Source: Chimonanthus salicifolius (lineage: Eukaryota > Streptophyta > Magnoliopsida > Laurales > Calycanthaceae). From it: a stretch of DNA of 64,000 nucleotides. The notes beneath the pieces are model-generated. The model was not told where the DNA came from and did no database searches. It saw nothing but the letters and a program-made list of their open reading frames with translations. Location of the stretch: NCBI GenBank assembly GCA_013350335.1, contig CM023539.1:28451043-28515042 (forward strand). The letters are read 5' to 3'. Positions 23,501-34,500 of the stretch are shown piece after piece (positions within the stretch are counted from its first letter, which is position 1; every line of letters starts with the position of its first letter). A program made the translations under genes and the position numbers.

Positions 23501-23935
23501 ACGGTCAACCATGGTCAACTCGACCCATTGGGTCTCAATTGGGTCCTTTGATCCAATTTGACGCCATGACCCATTTATGGGTGGTTTACCCATTTAAATG
23601 TGGTTTACACATTTGCCTCAAGTCTACCATTTATCCTCCATTTAACTCCAAATTAATTCAGCCTAACCCCATTAAAATTGGGTTCACCCAATGGTCAAAT
23701 GAGTCCATCATGACCCATTGGGTCCCAATTGGGTCCTTTGACCTAAATAGCCATCTTGACCCAATTAGATGTACAACAACCATTTAATCTAATTTGATCT
23801 TTATAATATGTACAATAGTCCTTAATTTGAACAATGGGCCCCACCATTTTCTTATCTACGATCATAACCTTCTAATTTACCATTCCAATGGCATTTTTGT
23901 AAATATCAATATCTTTGAGAAATCGGGGTGTTATA
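20519..23935 (-). mobile_element. 3' LTR of the chromovirus, family A
   Basis: In plus orientation it starts tgtaacggcccgccc and ends aatcggggtgttata. On the minus strand the LTR starts at 23935, next to the polypurine tract and downstream of the chromodomain, so it is the 3' LTR. It is homologous to the solo LTR at 3088-6898 (shared cacgacgcgagctaagttcgga near the left end). It carries at least seven gttcggccat/atggccgaac hairpin units between 21610 and 22710, and a duplicated block at 21130-21290 with gggactctcatcg. The 3,417-bp length is typical of long plant gypsy LTRs. No genes seen. Confidence 0.88.
21610..22710. repeat. Second array of 'GGTTCGGCCAT...GGCCGAACC' palindromes
   Basis: Units near 21613, 21717, 21880, 22050, 22277, 22430 and 22672. 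Several carry the spacer ccaaagt between the two arms. The unit at 22050 has lost its right arm. Weaker attcggccatN-catggccaaat versions lie near 22516 and 22766. Confidence 0.8.
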
Positions 23936-23956
23936 ATATAACCCTCTTTTTAAAAT
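23936..23956 (-). other. Polypurine tract of the chromovirus
   Basis: On the minus strand a purine-rich tract (aaaaagagggttatat) lies directly upstream of the LTR start at 23935. It is the usual second-strand primer site and fixes the LTR boundary and orientation. Confidence 0.8.
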
Positions 23957-23997
23957 TTTCGTCCCGAAAATCAAGCAAAGTAGGGTTCCAAAATAAA

Positions 23998-24528
23998 TTA
24001 CATAAACAACTCGGGGTGAGCTATTCTCATCTCCGATTCGAGTTCCCAAGTGGCCTCTTCAATACCATGTCGATCCCATACCACTTTGACGAACTGAATT
24101 GCTCGGCTTCGTAGCACCCTTTGCTCAGTCTCCACTATTCTGACCGGCTTCTCGACGTACGTCACGTCACTTTGTACTTCTATATCTTGCACATTCAATA
24201 CATGGGACGGATCGGGATTGTACTTCCTCAGCATTGACACATGAAACACATTATGTAGGGACGCCAATTGTGAAGGAAATGCCAATTGATACGCTACCTC
24301 CCCCATCCTTCTTATGATGGGAAACGGTCCCACAAATCTTGGTGACAGTTTCCCCTTCTTTCCAAACCTCATGTGTCCTTTCCGTGGCAAGACCTTTAAG
24401 AATACCATGTCTCCCACTTCAAATTCAAGAAACCTTCGTCTCTTGTCAGCATAGCTCTTCTGACGACTCTGGGCAGTTAATAGATGTTGCCGTATCAACT
24501 GTATTTGCGTTGTGATCTCTACAACCAA
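23998..24528 (-). pseudogene. Gypsy integrase C terminus with chromodomain
   Basis: The frame is open for about 176 residues. It contains YADKRRRFLEFEVGDMVFLKV, then the GPF/Y module (SPRFVGPFPIIRRMGEVAYQL), LHNVFHVSMLRKY, and at the C terminus YVEKPVRIVETEQRVLRSRAI followed by KVVWDRHGIEEATWELESEM, a chromodomain of the type found in the Tekay/Del clade of plant chromoviruses. Such chromodomains are thought to guide integration to particular chromatin. This part of the frame looks intact, but it belongs to a polyprotein broken upstream. It ends about 60 bases before the polypurine tract. Confidence 0.92.
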
Positions 24529-24540
24529 CTCAAGGTTCTA

Positions 24541-25285
24541 TTAGTGCAGGCTCACCAGCCTTTGTCCAGCACACTGGTGATCTACAAGGCCTACCATATA
24601 AAGCCTCGATGGGGCCATCTGGAGACTTGCCTGATAACTGTTGTTATACGAGAATTCTACCAGTGGAAAGTGGTCCTCCCATCCACCCTTGAAATCTAAC
24701 ATGCATGCTCTCAGCATATCTTCCAAGGTTTGTATCGTCCTCTCTGACTATCCATCAGTCTGTGGATGGAATGCAGGTTCTAGTCAGTAGATTTGTACCC
24801 ATAGCTAACTGCATGTTCTGCCACACTCTGCCGGTAAATCGGCCATCTCTGTCAAATACTATAGTTCGGGGAATGCCATGTAGCCGAATGATTTCCTTGA
24901 TATACCGCCGACCCAACGTCTCAGATGAATCCGTCATCTTGATAGGAATAAAATGCGCAGACTTGGTCAGTCGGTCTACCACGGCCCATATAGCATCATT
25001 GCCCTTTGAGGATCTCGGCAACCCCGTTACAAAATCCATGGAAATGTGCTCCCATTTCCATTCCGGCACTGGTAAGGGTTTGAGTAACCCTGGTGGCTTT
25101 TGGTGTTCCTCCTTAAATTGCTGACAAGTTAAGCAATGAGCTACGAACTCCACCACAATTCTTTTGAGTCCGTGCCACCAATAATGTCTCTTCAGGTCGT
25201 GATACATTTTGGTGCTGCTCGGATGAATGGAGAGCTTGGTTTGATGTGCCTCAATCAATAGCTCTTTCCTACAGCTTTTTGGCAC
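24541..25285 (-). pseudogene. Gypsy integrase, broken before the catalytic Glu
   Basis: From 25285 the frame reads an HHCC zinc finger (HQTKLSIHPSSTKMYHDLK, CLTCQQFK), then the core with ISMDFVTGLPRS (first Asp) and IVFDRDGRFTGRVW (second Asp). A stop codon on the complement at about 24752 replaces the Gln expected after STDG. Homology continues with [12 protein letters not shown], so the catalytic Glu lies just beyond the stop. The next piece (24726-24541) contains [25 protein letters not shown]. The enzyme would insert element DNA; this copy is dead unless read through. Confidence 0.92.
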
Positions 25286-25289
25286 ATAA

Positions 25290-26136
25290 ACTCTACCCCG
25301 GAATAAAAGACCCTTGTCCTGGTCATAATTCCGATTCCGGTATGACTACGCCAGTGGACATCTTGGCCCATATTTCCTCCACTTCTGAATCTACTCGTTG
25401 CTCTTGTTCAATCTTGGTAACCCTGTTGGACTGTATAACCAGATTGTATATGGTCCCATGGTTATTGAGATAGAGTTTAAACTCTCAGATGGTATTTAAT
25501 ATCTCCCATTCCGTTCTGATCAAACATGCCACTGATGCGTGTGATATGCGGCTGAGGGCATCCGCTACCTTGTTTGCCTTGCCTGGATGATATCGAAACG
25601 CGAATTCATAATCCGCCAGATACTCCATTCATCTACGCTGCCTCAAGTTGAGTTCTTTCTGATCAAACAAGTATTTCAAACTCTTATGATTAGAAAACAC
25701 TTCAAATTTCTCGCCATAGAGATAATGTCTCCAATTTTTTAGAGCGAAGACCACTGCAGCTAGTTCAAGATCATGCGTAGGATAAATGCGTTCATGTATT
25801 TTCAACTAGTCTTAAACCATAAGCCACCACGCAATTACTCTGATTGAGTGTACACCCCAGTCCCTCTCTTGAGGCATCACAGTATACCTCGTAACACTTG
25901 CCATTTACCAGCAAAACTAAAACAGGGGCAGTGGTAAGTCTCGTCTTCAGCTCTTCAAATCTCTGGTCGCACAATTTTGACCATTCATATTTGACCCCTT
26001 TTTGAGTGAGTCGTGTTAGTGGAGATGTTATCTTGGAGAAATCCTCAATAAATCTTCTGTAGTATCCAGCCAATCCTAAGAAACTACGGATTTTGGTTAC
26101 ATTCCTTGGTGCCTTCCAATCCTTCACTGCCGCCAC
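25290..26136 (-). pseudogene. Gypsy RNase H domain, broken
   Basis: The frame starting at 26136 continues from the reverse transcriptase thumb: [31 protein letters not shown], then [14 protein letters not shown] and [11 protein letters not shown], the start of the RNase H core with its first Asp. It stops at 25792. The rest is recognisable only in pieces on the minus strand down to about 25300, including the region of the usual [19 protein letters not shown] motif near 25730-25780. Several stops and frame changes. It would degrade RNA in RNA-DNA hybrids. Confidence 0.88.
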
Positions 26137-26142
26137 CTTAGC

Positions 26143-27170
26143 CTAATCCACGGCTATACCTCCTTCGGATATAACGTGCCCCAGGAAATGAACCTCAGAT
26201 AACCAAAATTCACATTTGCTGGCTTTGGCATATAGCTTGTTCTTTCTCAAAGTGTTCAAGACTATTCGTAAGTGCTCCGCATGTTCTTCCTGACTTTTGG
26301 AATATATCAGGATATCGTCAATGAACACAATAACGAACTGGTCCAAATACGGACGGAATATCCTATTCATTAAATCCATAAACACAGCTGGTGCATTTGT
26401 GAGTCCAAACTGGCATGACTAAAAACTCATATAGTCTATACCGCGTCTTGAAGGCTGTCTTCTCTATATCTTCCTCCTTAACCTAGATTTGATGGTATCC
26501 GGACATCAAATCAATCTTCGAAAAGTAGCTGGAACCCCTCAATTGATCGAATAGGTCATCGATCCTAGGTAAAAGGTACTCGTTCCGGACCGTTAGCTGA
26601 TTCAACTTCCGGTAATCCTCACACATTCGAAGTGAACAGTCCTTCTTCTTTACAAACAGCACTGGAGCTCCCCAAGACGACGTGCTGTTTCAGATGCAAC
26701 CCAGTCTGAGCAGTTCATCGATCTGCTTCTTTAGCTCAGACATCTCTGCTGGTGCCATCCGATAGTGTAGTAGAGACACTGGTGAAGTACCAGGATACAG
26801 CTTGATTTCAAAGTTGATCTCCTTTATAGGCGGTAAACCAGGGAGTTCTTTTGGAAAAACATCCGCAAATTCTTTTACAATTGCAGGAAGTTCAGTAATT
26901 GGTGCCTTGTTTATAATGATATTATTTAATACCAAATGGTTCAACCCTTCTTGCAGTCTGCTCTGCTTGTCTGTATGAACTACATATTGTTTTCCCTCGG
27001 TGACCAAAATGTCACTCTGCGGCGATAACAATCTATGTTGGCTTGGAATCTAGCCAACCAGTCCATGCCAAAGATAATATCGTACTTAGTCATGTCGAGT
27101 ACCAGATAATTGAACTCAAATCTGAGTCCAGCGAGTCTAGTATTAACTAGACTCTTAACTTTTTTCCACT
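26143..27170 (-). pseudogene. Gypsy protease end and reverse transcriptase, broken
   Basis: At about 27170-27020 the minus strand encodes YLVLDMTKYDIIFGMDWLA, the C-terminal part of a plant gypsy aspartic protease. From 27031 comes FADVFPKELPGLPPIKEINF and YRMAPAEMSELKKQIDELL, the N terminus of reverse transcriptase. The middle (26690-26390) is recognisable but frame-shifted. From 26385 it reads [30 protein letters not shown] with an intact FIDD active site. Gag and the protease active site are missing because the sequence changes at about 27170-27340 to an unrelated LTR. The order PR-RT-RNase H-INT is that of Ty3/gypsy. Confidence 0.92.
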
Positions 27171-27174
27171 AAGT

Positions 27175-28626
27175 ACATCTCCAAAATTAAGCACATCTTC
27201 TTTTGCACATAATTCACTATGTGACTAACACCTTTTGTTCAAAACTTCTACGATGTTGAGTATCTTCCAATACCAACTTTCTTGTGATACAAGTCGTAAT
27301 ACGACCAGCATCTTTTCCTTAAAACGTGGGATATAAATCAAAATATGTCCCAATCATTAGGTCAATATGTTATCTATGAGACCAACAGGTCCATCATACT
27401 ATCAACATGTCTACCATGGTACCGATACCTGATACCATGGGAACCATCATCATGGTTATACACATCCATCTCTAGTATCTCTCTATCAGTGAGTATCATC
27501 TATCCATGGTTAGTAACCATCCATGAATATAACCCTCCTATGGGTATAATCCGTTCATGGGCATGACTAATAAAAACCATGGAGATCTGATCCAAGTTTG
27601 AGAGAGAAATTAAAAGAGAAAAGAGAGAAAAATCAAGAAACCCAAGAAAATCACACTAGATTAATTGAAAATTCTGAACTTACCTCTTGGAGGAGATGGA
27701 GATCCAAGCCAAAATTAGAGAAAAAAGAAAATCCTCAAAACCCAAAGCCCCAATCCGTGCAAACAAGAGAGAAAGAAGAGAGATTTTTTCAAGGAGTTTT
27801 TTTTGTTTTGTGGAAGCAATATACGAATTTAGTCTTTTGTGAGAAAGGTAGTCGGCCAAGCTAAATGCAATTTGGAATTCGTGTGGGGCCCCTATACTTT
27901 GCAAGTAATTTAGCAATTGCACAAAAAAAAAAAACAAAAAATGCGTGCAAGGCTTTTTAGAGGTTTCCAGAATTTTGAGAGGAAAACTAGGGAGAGGGTT
28001 GGCCGTAGTTTTATTTTTTTTAAATTCATAAAATCATTTAAGGCATGGGTAAATTAGTATTTTAACAAATCATTTTCAAACTTAAATTTAAGACAATTTA
28101 AAACCAAGGCTAATTTTCATAGAATTTATCCAATGTTTACAAAAATCGTTTAGTGTGGGACCATGGCCCACCAATTCAATATGAATTCTAAAATTACCCT
28201 TCCAAATAAATTGGTTTTTTCGAAAATTGAAATTTTATTTCCAAATAAAGTTTTATTTACTCAAAATAAATTTTTAAATAACCTTTCCAAATATAAATAA
28301 TTTGGGTCCCGCAAAAGTAAATTTTTAAAATGTTTCCAAATTGGGATCCAAAAATTAAAATTTGAACAATAATATTCAAATAAATTTTCTAAATAGTTGT
28401 GGGCCCCGATAACACCAATTTTGGGATTTTCTAAATTTGAAAAGTTTCCAAAAATAGACACTTTCCATTTGTAGAGTCTTAGGTCAAAACTTGATTTTTT
28501 TAAATAAAATATTAAATTCCAAACAAATTCAAACAAATAACCAGGAAACAAGAACAATACCCGATAAAAATCTACTCAAAAACTTTATTTGGGTCAAAAC
28601 CTACTAATTTGGGTCGGGTCGCTACA
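27175..28626 (-). mobile_element. LTR fragment of a different gypsy family (family C-like) at the 5' side
   Basis: Ends gggtcgggtcgctaca at 28626, so on the minus strand it starts tgtagcgacccgaccc, a gypsy-like LTR start. It does not resemble the family A LTR at 20519-23935. At 27340-27590 its complement matches the minisatellite-rich part of the LTR at 52421-55884 (words such as ggattatacccat, gttcccatggta, tagacatgttg). The junction with pol lies between about 27170 and 27340. The 27600-28620 part is AT-rich and non-coding. Probably a deletion or recombination fused two elements. Confidence 0.55.
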
Positions 28627-29725
28627 GTCTGGGACAGGGACGACATTTCGTGGAACGATCCATCATCCAAACATGACAAGGTTCTGATTGGAAAAATACT
28701 ATCAAAGAGTTCCAGCCTCAAGCCGATACATTCGGGGGAAACCTTTTGGCTGAAATCTTCAGAGTTCTAGACTGGTCTCACTCTGTAAATTTCAATAGCT
28801 CTGAGGACAGTACTATTGTCAGATCATGATCCATCAGCAACTGGACTCGATGATCCATCGTGACACATGACCCATCGCTGATTACTGTTATTGATTTGTT
28901 GGAGTGCATTTAATGTGCAACGGTCTTGTAGGTGGAAAACAAACTCAAGTCACCACGATCGATCGTCGATCCACGACCCATCGTGAGATTCTAAAATTTG
29001 AAATTTCGGATTTGCTTATTTAAGCTTCGAATTTCCTTCTGATGGGTAGAGCTCTTGAACTTGGAAAACTAGAGGAAATCATCTGAGGTCCCTACACTCT
29101 CCATCTCTTATTCTCTCTAAACAATCTTCATTTTGGAATATCATTCAATCAACTCTTGATTGAGAAATAAAGAGAGGAAGAAATCAAACTTCGATAAGCA
29201 TAGGAAAACCATATATCCTAGAAACCCTCCCAAGCTTGTGATTATTCATACATTGGAACATCTTCTACATCAAGAGATCAAAGCTGGGGAGAGCTTCTGA
29301 AGCACATCTACATTCAAGCGAGCTATAAAGGCAAATTCTTCATTTTATTTTTATTGTGAAGTGATTAAGGTAAGGGCAAATAGAGGGATAAGGAAGTAGA
29401 CCGAAGTTAGGTGGGACCTTTCAAAATCTAGGATTGTGAAATCGAACCACATAGTAGATTGGAGATAGCCCAAAATTGGGTGAGTCTAACAAAGGATGTA
29501 GGTTTGTTTAAAATGAACCACTATACATCGGGTGTCTATGTGATTGGTGGATTGCTTGTGTGAATGTTAAAATAATTTGTACACCTCTTATTCACACAAC
29601 ACTTTGCGTCTTGATTAATTCTATTATTTCGCTAAATTAATTTTATTAATCAAGATATTTGCAAAGGATCGAAAAAATGAGTATTGTCCTATTCACCCCT
29701 CTAAACAATCCTTTTCTAGCACTCA
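28627..29725 (+). mobile_element. 3' LTR remnant of the plus-strand Sirevirus-like element
   Basis: About 29435-29725 is homologous to the reverse complement of 2083-2400 and to 13563-13716: gattaattctattatttcgc, aaattaattttattaatcaa, then a gtcctattcacccctct-like end. It ends at tagcactca near 29725. The upstream part contains cgatccatcgt and gacccatcgt words like those of the other LTRs. It is the likely partner of the LTR remnant at 13563-13716; the pol between them is split by the chromovirus. Confidence 0.65.
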
Positions 29726-31201
29726 ATCTCTCTCAATCTCTTTTTATAGTGCAATATAACTTGATATGAAATTCCACTTATCAATCACAAAGGCATGGAG
29801 TAAACTTCCATGCCTTTTCTTTCCAAATTTTTTCTATCAGAGTTGAATTCTTCTATTTATAAGATTTGAAAGGTGGCATATGAGATAGTCAGCTTAAGGA
29901 GAAATGAGTAAAATCTTGTGACATATGGTTGGACACTCTTCTTCAGTTGACACTAGGTCGTTAATTATAAGCACAACAAATCCTATCTCATGATTTCGTG
30001 AGAGAAATTTCTTTCTAGCAAACTCTAGCTTTTTTTGTATAAACTTCTAATCAAGCTTTGGAATGTAAATTTTTATTATTAGAACAATCTTTCTAAGAAT
30101 CTTCAATGCACCTATGTTTTCTTAAAATCACCCTTAATTATGAAGGAGACCCTTTGCTCTTATCTTTGTAAGCCTTCTTTTAAAATCGGCCATATCATAA
30201 AAATTTACTCCTTTTCTTTTGAGGACTACATCACTTTGATCTAACACCAATGTCTTGAAAATTGGATTGGCATGTTGAACCGTCAGTTCAACTACGATCA
30301 ACTTCGATAAATATCAGTTTTCTAAAAAAAAGAAAAGTCCAATGCAAAAAATCGTAACAAATCGGCCAGATTCACAAGTTTGACCTATTTTCTTCAATTG
30401 AATGTGATATCATGATCCATAAAAAATTTCTTCAAAAATTATAAAAAAAATATTTTTTAATTTTTCAAAAAAATTAACATTTGTTTTTTTTTTTAATTTT
30501 TCAAAAAACTATTTTTTCTTAAAATTTTATTTCAACTCACCAATTAAACCTTAAGTAATAATTTAATATTATTTATAATATCATATTGATGGCACTGATT
30601 GAATGAGTTTGACTATAGTTGAACTCAATTAAACCTTATTTAACCAAACCTTTTATTAAGACGGTTTGATTCACACATCGAGTTTTATAATATTGAGTTA
30701 TATAGGTAGAAATTTCCAAAAATTTGAAGGGCTGGGTCCTCACACTGACTCGAGCTGTCCGGAAAAGATCTACATAAAAAATTCCTTTTGACTATCTAAG
30801 GCTTTTTTGCATATAATTTTAAGAATATTCTATACATACAATTAAGATTTTTTATATATAATATTGAATATTTTAAAAATAATATTTTTTATACTTAAAC
30901 CTGAATTAAAATAAATTGTTTATTTATTTTGAAAAATTATCTATTGCAAACCGAATCCTCAACTAGAAATTCTAGATAGAAGTTGTCAATTTTCTTTTCT
31001 TCATTAAATCCAGCATGACACCATAATTTAATAGGCCTTTGTGGCCCCATTCGAAGTTTTAAAGCTGCCGCATTAGATAATTTCTAAAATCGGCCGGGGC
31101 CAATGAGACTCTTTTAGATCTTCGATTCCAAGGTTTCTAATCAAACAAATTGCAGGCAAGAGAGAGAGAGATTGGATGTGACGCATGGGGTTTCGACGTT
31201 G
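29726..31201. other. Upstream flank and 5' leader region of the pectate-lyase-like gene
   Basis: AT-rich and non-coding. It holds a short hairpin at 29790-29820 (aaaggcatgga / tccatgccttt) and a possible MITE at about 30252-30706 with caatgtcttgaaaattgg and, at the other end, the complement of caatattataaaactcga as inverted termini; no matching target duplication was seen. The last 120 bases before 31202 become GC-richer and include a short (ag) run, as expected for a 5' untranslated region. I cannot place a promoter or transcription start. Confidence 0.4.
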
Positions 31202-31523
31202 ATGGGCATTTTCAGCTGGATTTGCTTCTCCCCTGCCTCTCGTTCCCGCCACAAACGCAACGCAAGTAACTGCTCAGTTTCTGATCCCATCCCAACTGTT
31301 CATCCATCTTCTTCCCGCGGTTACCTGCCTAACCGATCATCGCCATCATCATCTTCTTCTATCTTTCGCCATCAGAAAAACCCGACCAAGGCGACCATGT
31401 CGGCATTGCCTTACGCCCATGTAGACGTCAGCTTGCGAGCCCTTGCTGGACAGGCTGAGGGCTTTGGTCGCTATGCAATTGGAGGTCTCAACGGCCCCAT
31501 CTATCATGTCACTACATTGGCTG
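31202..31523 (+). CDS. Exon 1 of the pectate-lyase-like gene
   Basis: Codes residues 1-107 plus one base. The conserved part begins at Met66: MSALPYAHVDVSLRALAGQ, then GFGRYAIGGLNGPIYHVTTLA, the usual N terminus of this subgroup. Residues 1-65 are Ser/Pro/Arg-rich (SSSRGYLPNRSSPSSSSSIF) and poorly typical, so the true start may be 31397. The donor is CTG|gtacgg. The split codon G|AT makes Asp108, giving the family sequence LADDGPGSL across the junction. Confidence 0.88.
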
Positions 31524-34500
31524 GTACGGTCTGACTTTTCACTAGATTTTTCCTTTTTCGTTTATATCTACATAGGGTTTGAATTAGGATTTGGGTCTTC
31601 GTTTCTGTTCCTTTCCTTGGATCCAGTGATGTGGTTGGCTTATTTTATTTTATTTTAATCTTTGGGTTTTCCCTTCTCTGATACTGTTATTGGGAAGTGA
31701 TACGACTCATGTTTGTTGATACCTTTCTTCTTCTTCTTCTTCTTCTTTCTTTATTTATTGGAATGATAACTGAAGACACGTCTGTTGATACCTTGATGTC
31801 CATTTCTAAATGAAGACACAAGCCTTGATTGGGACGGCAGATCTATTTAGGAATATGTTACGTGCATGACAGCCCAAGCAGCCCAAGCCGTGGGCACGCA
31901 TGTTAGTGGGAGGATGATGTTTATCTCGATACAAGCTTCACACGGTTTCCCTCTTAGAATTTGGCAGTAAAGGTGGCAGGTGTGGGATGGATTGTCACCG
32001 GCTCCTTTCCCTCTTAGATAGGATTTCCTTTTTAGATTAATTTGAATTCAAAAACATTCATATCTCCTCCTTGATTTAAGGGGAAGAGATTTATAAGTTA
32101 GGAATGTATCTTGCTTATGGAATCAACGAGTATTTTCAAATCCAAAAGTAACTTGTGGAGGCAGGACTCCCTTGAAGAAGTCCAGTTCCGCATAACTTTC
32201 TGCTTATCTTCCCTCACCCACCTATCTCTCTCTCTCACGGTTTCACGCTGAGTTATTTTTTTCAGCCGAAGGGCCCACTTTTGTAACTGTTTTATCTTTG
32301 GAGATCAATTTGGGTGGAATGTATCTTGTCCATGATGAGAAGTTGGAACATCGATATGGATATGTGTTGGAGTGGCTTATTCTTTGTAATGCAAGGGGAG
32401 GAGTATTCTACATTTTCTTTGTGCTAAAGGCTGAAAGAAATTTTTTGTTTTTTTAATGACGAAGAACCTTAATACCTCTCGCAAGTATGAGGGCGTTGGG
32501 TAAAACTTTGGATGCACACAACCCCTCACAAGTCATGGACATCGGGTGACTACGGGACTCGAACCTGGGACCTTTGGTTCCTGAGCCAAAGTTCTTGTCA
32601 GCTAAGCTACTCTGTGCAAGGTGCTAAAAGCAAATTGGAAGCATGCTAGTTATTAGTTGTTAGGGAACTTGGAGATGCTCATAGTGCGATGGCATGCATG
32701 TGGGTCGTGTGTTGAATTTGACATGAGGAGGGGGTAAAGGGTGGATCAACCTACTTTATGGTACCTTGGCCCTGTGATAATGATAATTTGCTTAGTATTG
32801 ATTGTCATGTCTGGTTCTATGGCCAATGTCTGTTGGACCACATAATTGGGATTTGTGATTGAAATTGTCTGCTTGTGACTAGATATTGTTATATAGTGAT
32901 GATCTTGGGTTTAAGGTGTATAAGGATTAGTGATGATATTCTTTATGATGTGCATTGGTTTTTCCATCATGGATACAAAGTTTGGAATCCATTTATTGGC
33001 AATGCTGCTTAAAGCCTGAGACTGGTCATGTTGTAGTTGCTATGGTTGATTGTTACCTTTGATGGGTTAGGATGTTTACTTGGATGAAATGATTTTAGAC
33101 TATGATTTAGATGCTTCTGGATGATTTAATACCATGCATGGTGGTGCGGCTGTAGACTCTTGCACATGTAGGAATACATGCTCAAAAGTATCTTAGAGAT
33201 TCTTGAAGCCTTGGAGTCAAAGTGAATACACAATGTTCATTTGTATAGTATCAAGTCATGGATCTACCTTTTGAATTAGGACCTAAGTGCATGACTTAGG
33301 GTACAAGTGTCGGTGTTCGACATGGGTACAAGGTATCGGACACGGAGACTCTAGAAAAATAGGATACGAAGACACAACATCATATTCAAATAAAAAAAAA
33401 AATGTAAATCTTATTTTGAATGAAACTATGGTGTCAAAATAATACCAATAGAAAACCCCAAGGGGTTATCCCAATTGGTTTGGCAGCAAGATCTCTAGAG
33501 GGAGGTCTTGGGTTCAAACCATGGGATCTCCAATGAAGGGCCGCTTCCCATGGGAATATGTATAGAGTAAGGTCCCATCGATTTACCCGGTGTGTGTGGA
33601 TAGGGGGTTTTCACACACCCCGGATGACTAGTTGGGTGCGACGCCTGGACACCTCCGGATCTCAAAAAAAAAATAAAAAAAATAATAATACCAATAGAAA
33701 ATAATATACTAGTTTTACTCTAAACATTTAGGTGACAAAGATTCTAAGAGGGAAAATATGTTGTAATATTTTACTCATTTTAGAAATCAATGTTAAAAAG
33801 CATTAAAATAGTCCATGAAGAATGGATACAAGTGCCTACAAGTGTCTGACATAGGTGCGAGTGTCTACAAGTGTCCACACGGGTATGTCACACATTTTGA
33901 ATTGTCTCTGTAACATAGATTAGGACTATTTGCCACCTTTTACTTGGTAAAGAATTTTTCAACATCCATCTTTTAATGATGGAGACTAGAAAAAAAAAAA
34001 AAACTCACATTGTTCCTTGAATCAAAATATGCACTGTCCAAATCAATACCCATTATTTTTTCTAATGATTTTCATTCCTTTTTAACAAAGAAGGGTCTTA
34101 TGCACCAAATGTTGTGTCCCAATATGCTAGAAGAACATGGAATTGCCAAAAGCAAAAATTGTTATATTCTAGAAACTGTTAGGAATTTTCTTATTGCATA
34201 TGGTGTTCCTCTCATGTTATGGTGTGAAACTACTTCCACTGCTATCCATTTAATTTAGAGGTCTCCGTCTTCTCTCATTGGTAATCATTTTTTTTTTTTT
34301 TTTAATTTTTGTTTGCTCATAATCCTTTGAATTCCACTGTTTGAGGCTTTGGTGGATTTTGTTTTGTCCATCTTCCACATGAGCATTCAAACTATCAGTT
34401 CAAGCTGCCAAATGTGTTTTTCTTGGTTATCAAATGATAAAAAAGGCTATTTTTTTTTATGACTGAAGGTGTCCAAGCGTTTCACTCGGAGGGGACCCCT

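Noticed and set aside
30252..30706. Possible hAT-type MITE with CAATRT..TRAAAAYTSG ends
   Set aside because: The ends are plausible but short, and the flanking 8-mers do not match. Mentioned only in the flank description.
32560..32612. tRNA-like sequence with A and B boxes
   Set aside because: It has the internal promoter of a tRNA but no full cloverleaf, and it has a non-tRNA body, an A-rich tail and flanking duplication. It is a SINE head, not a tRNA gene. The same applies at 33465-33530 and 34600-34668.
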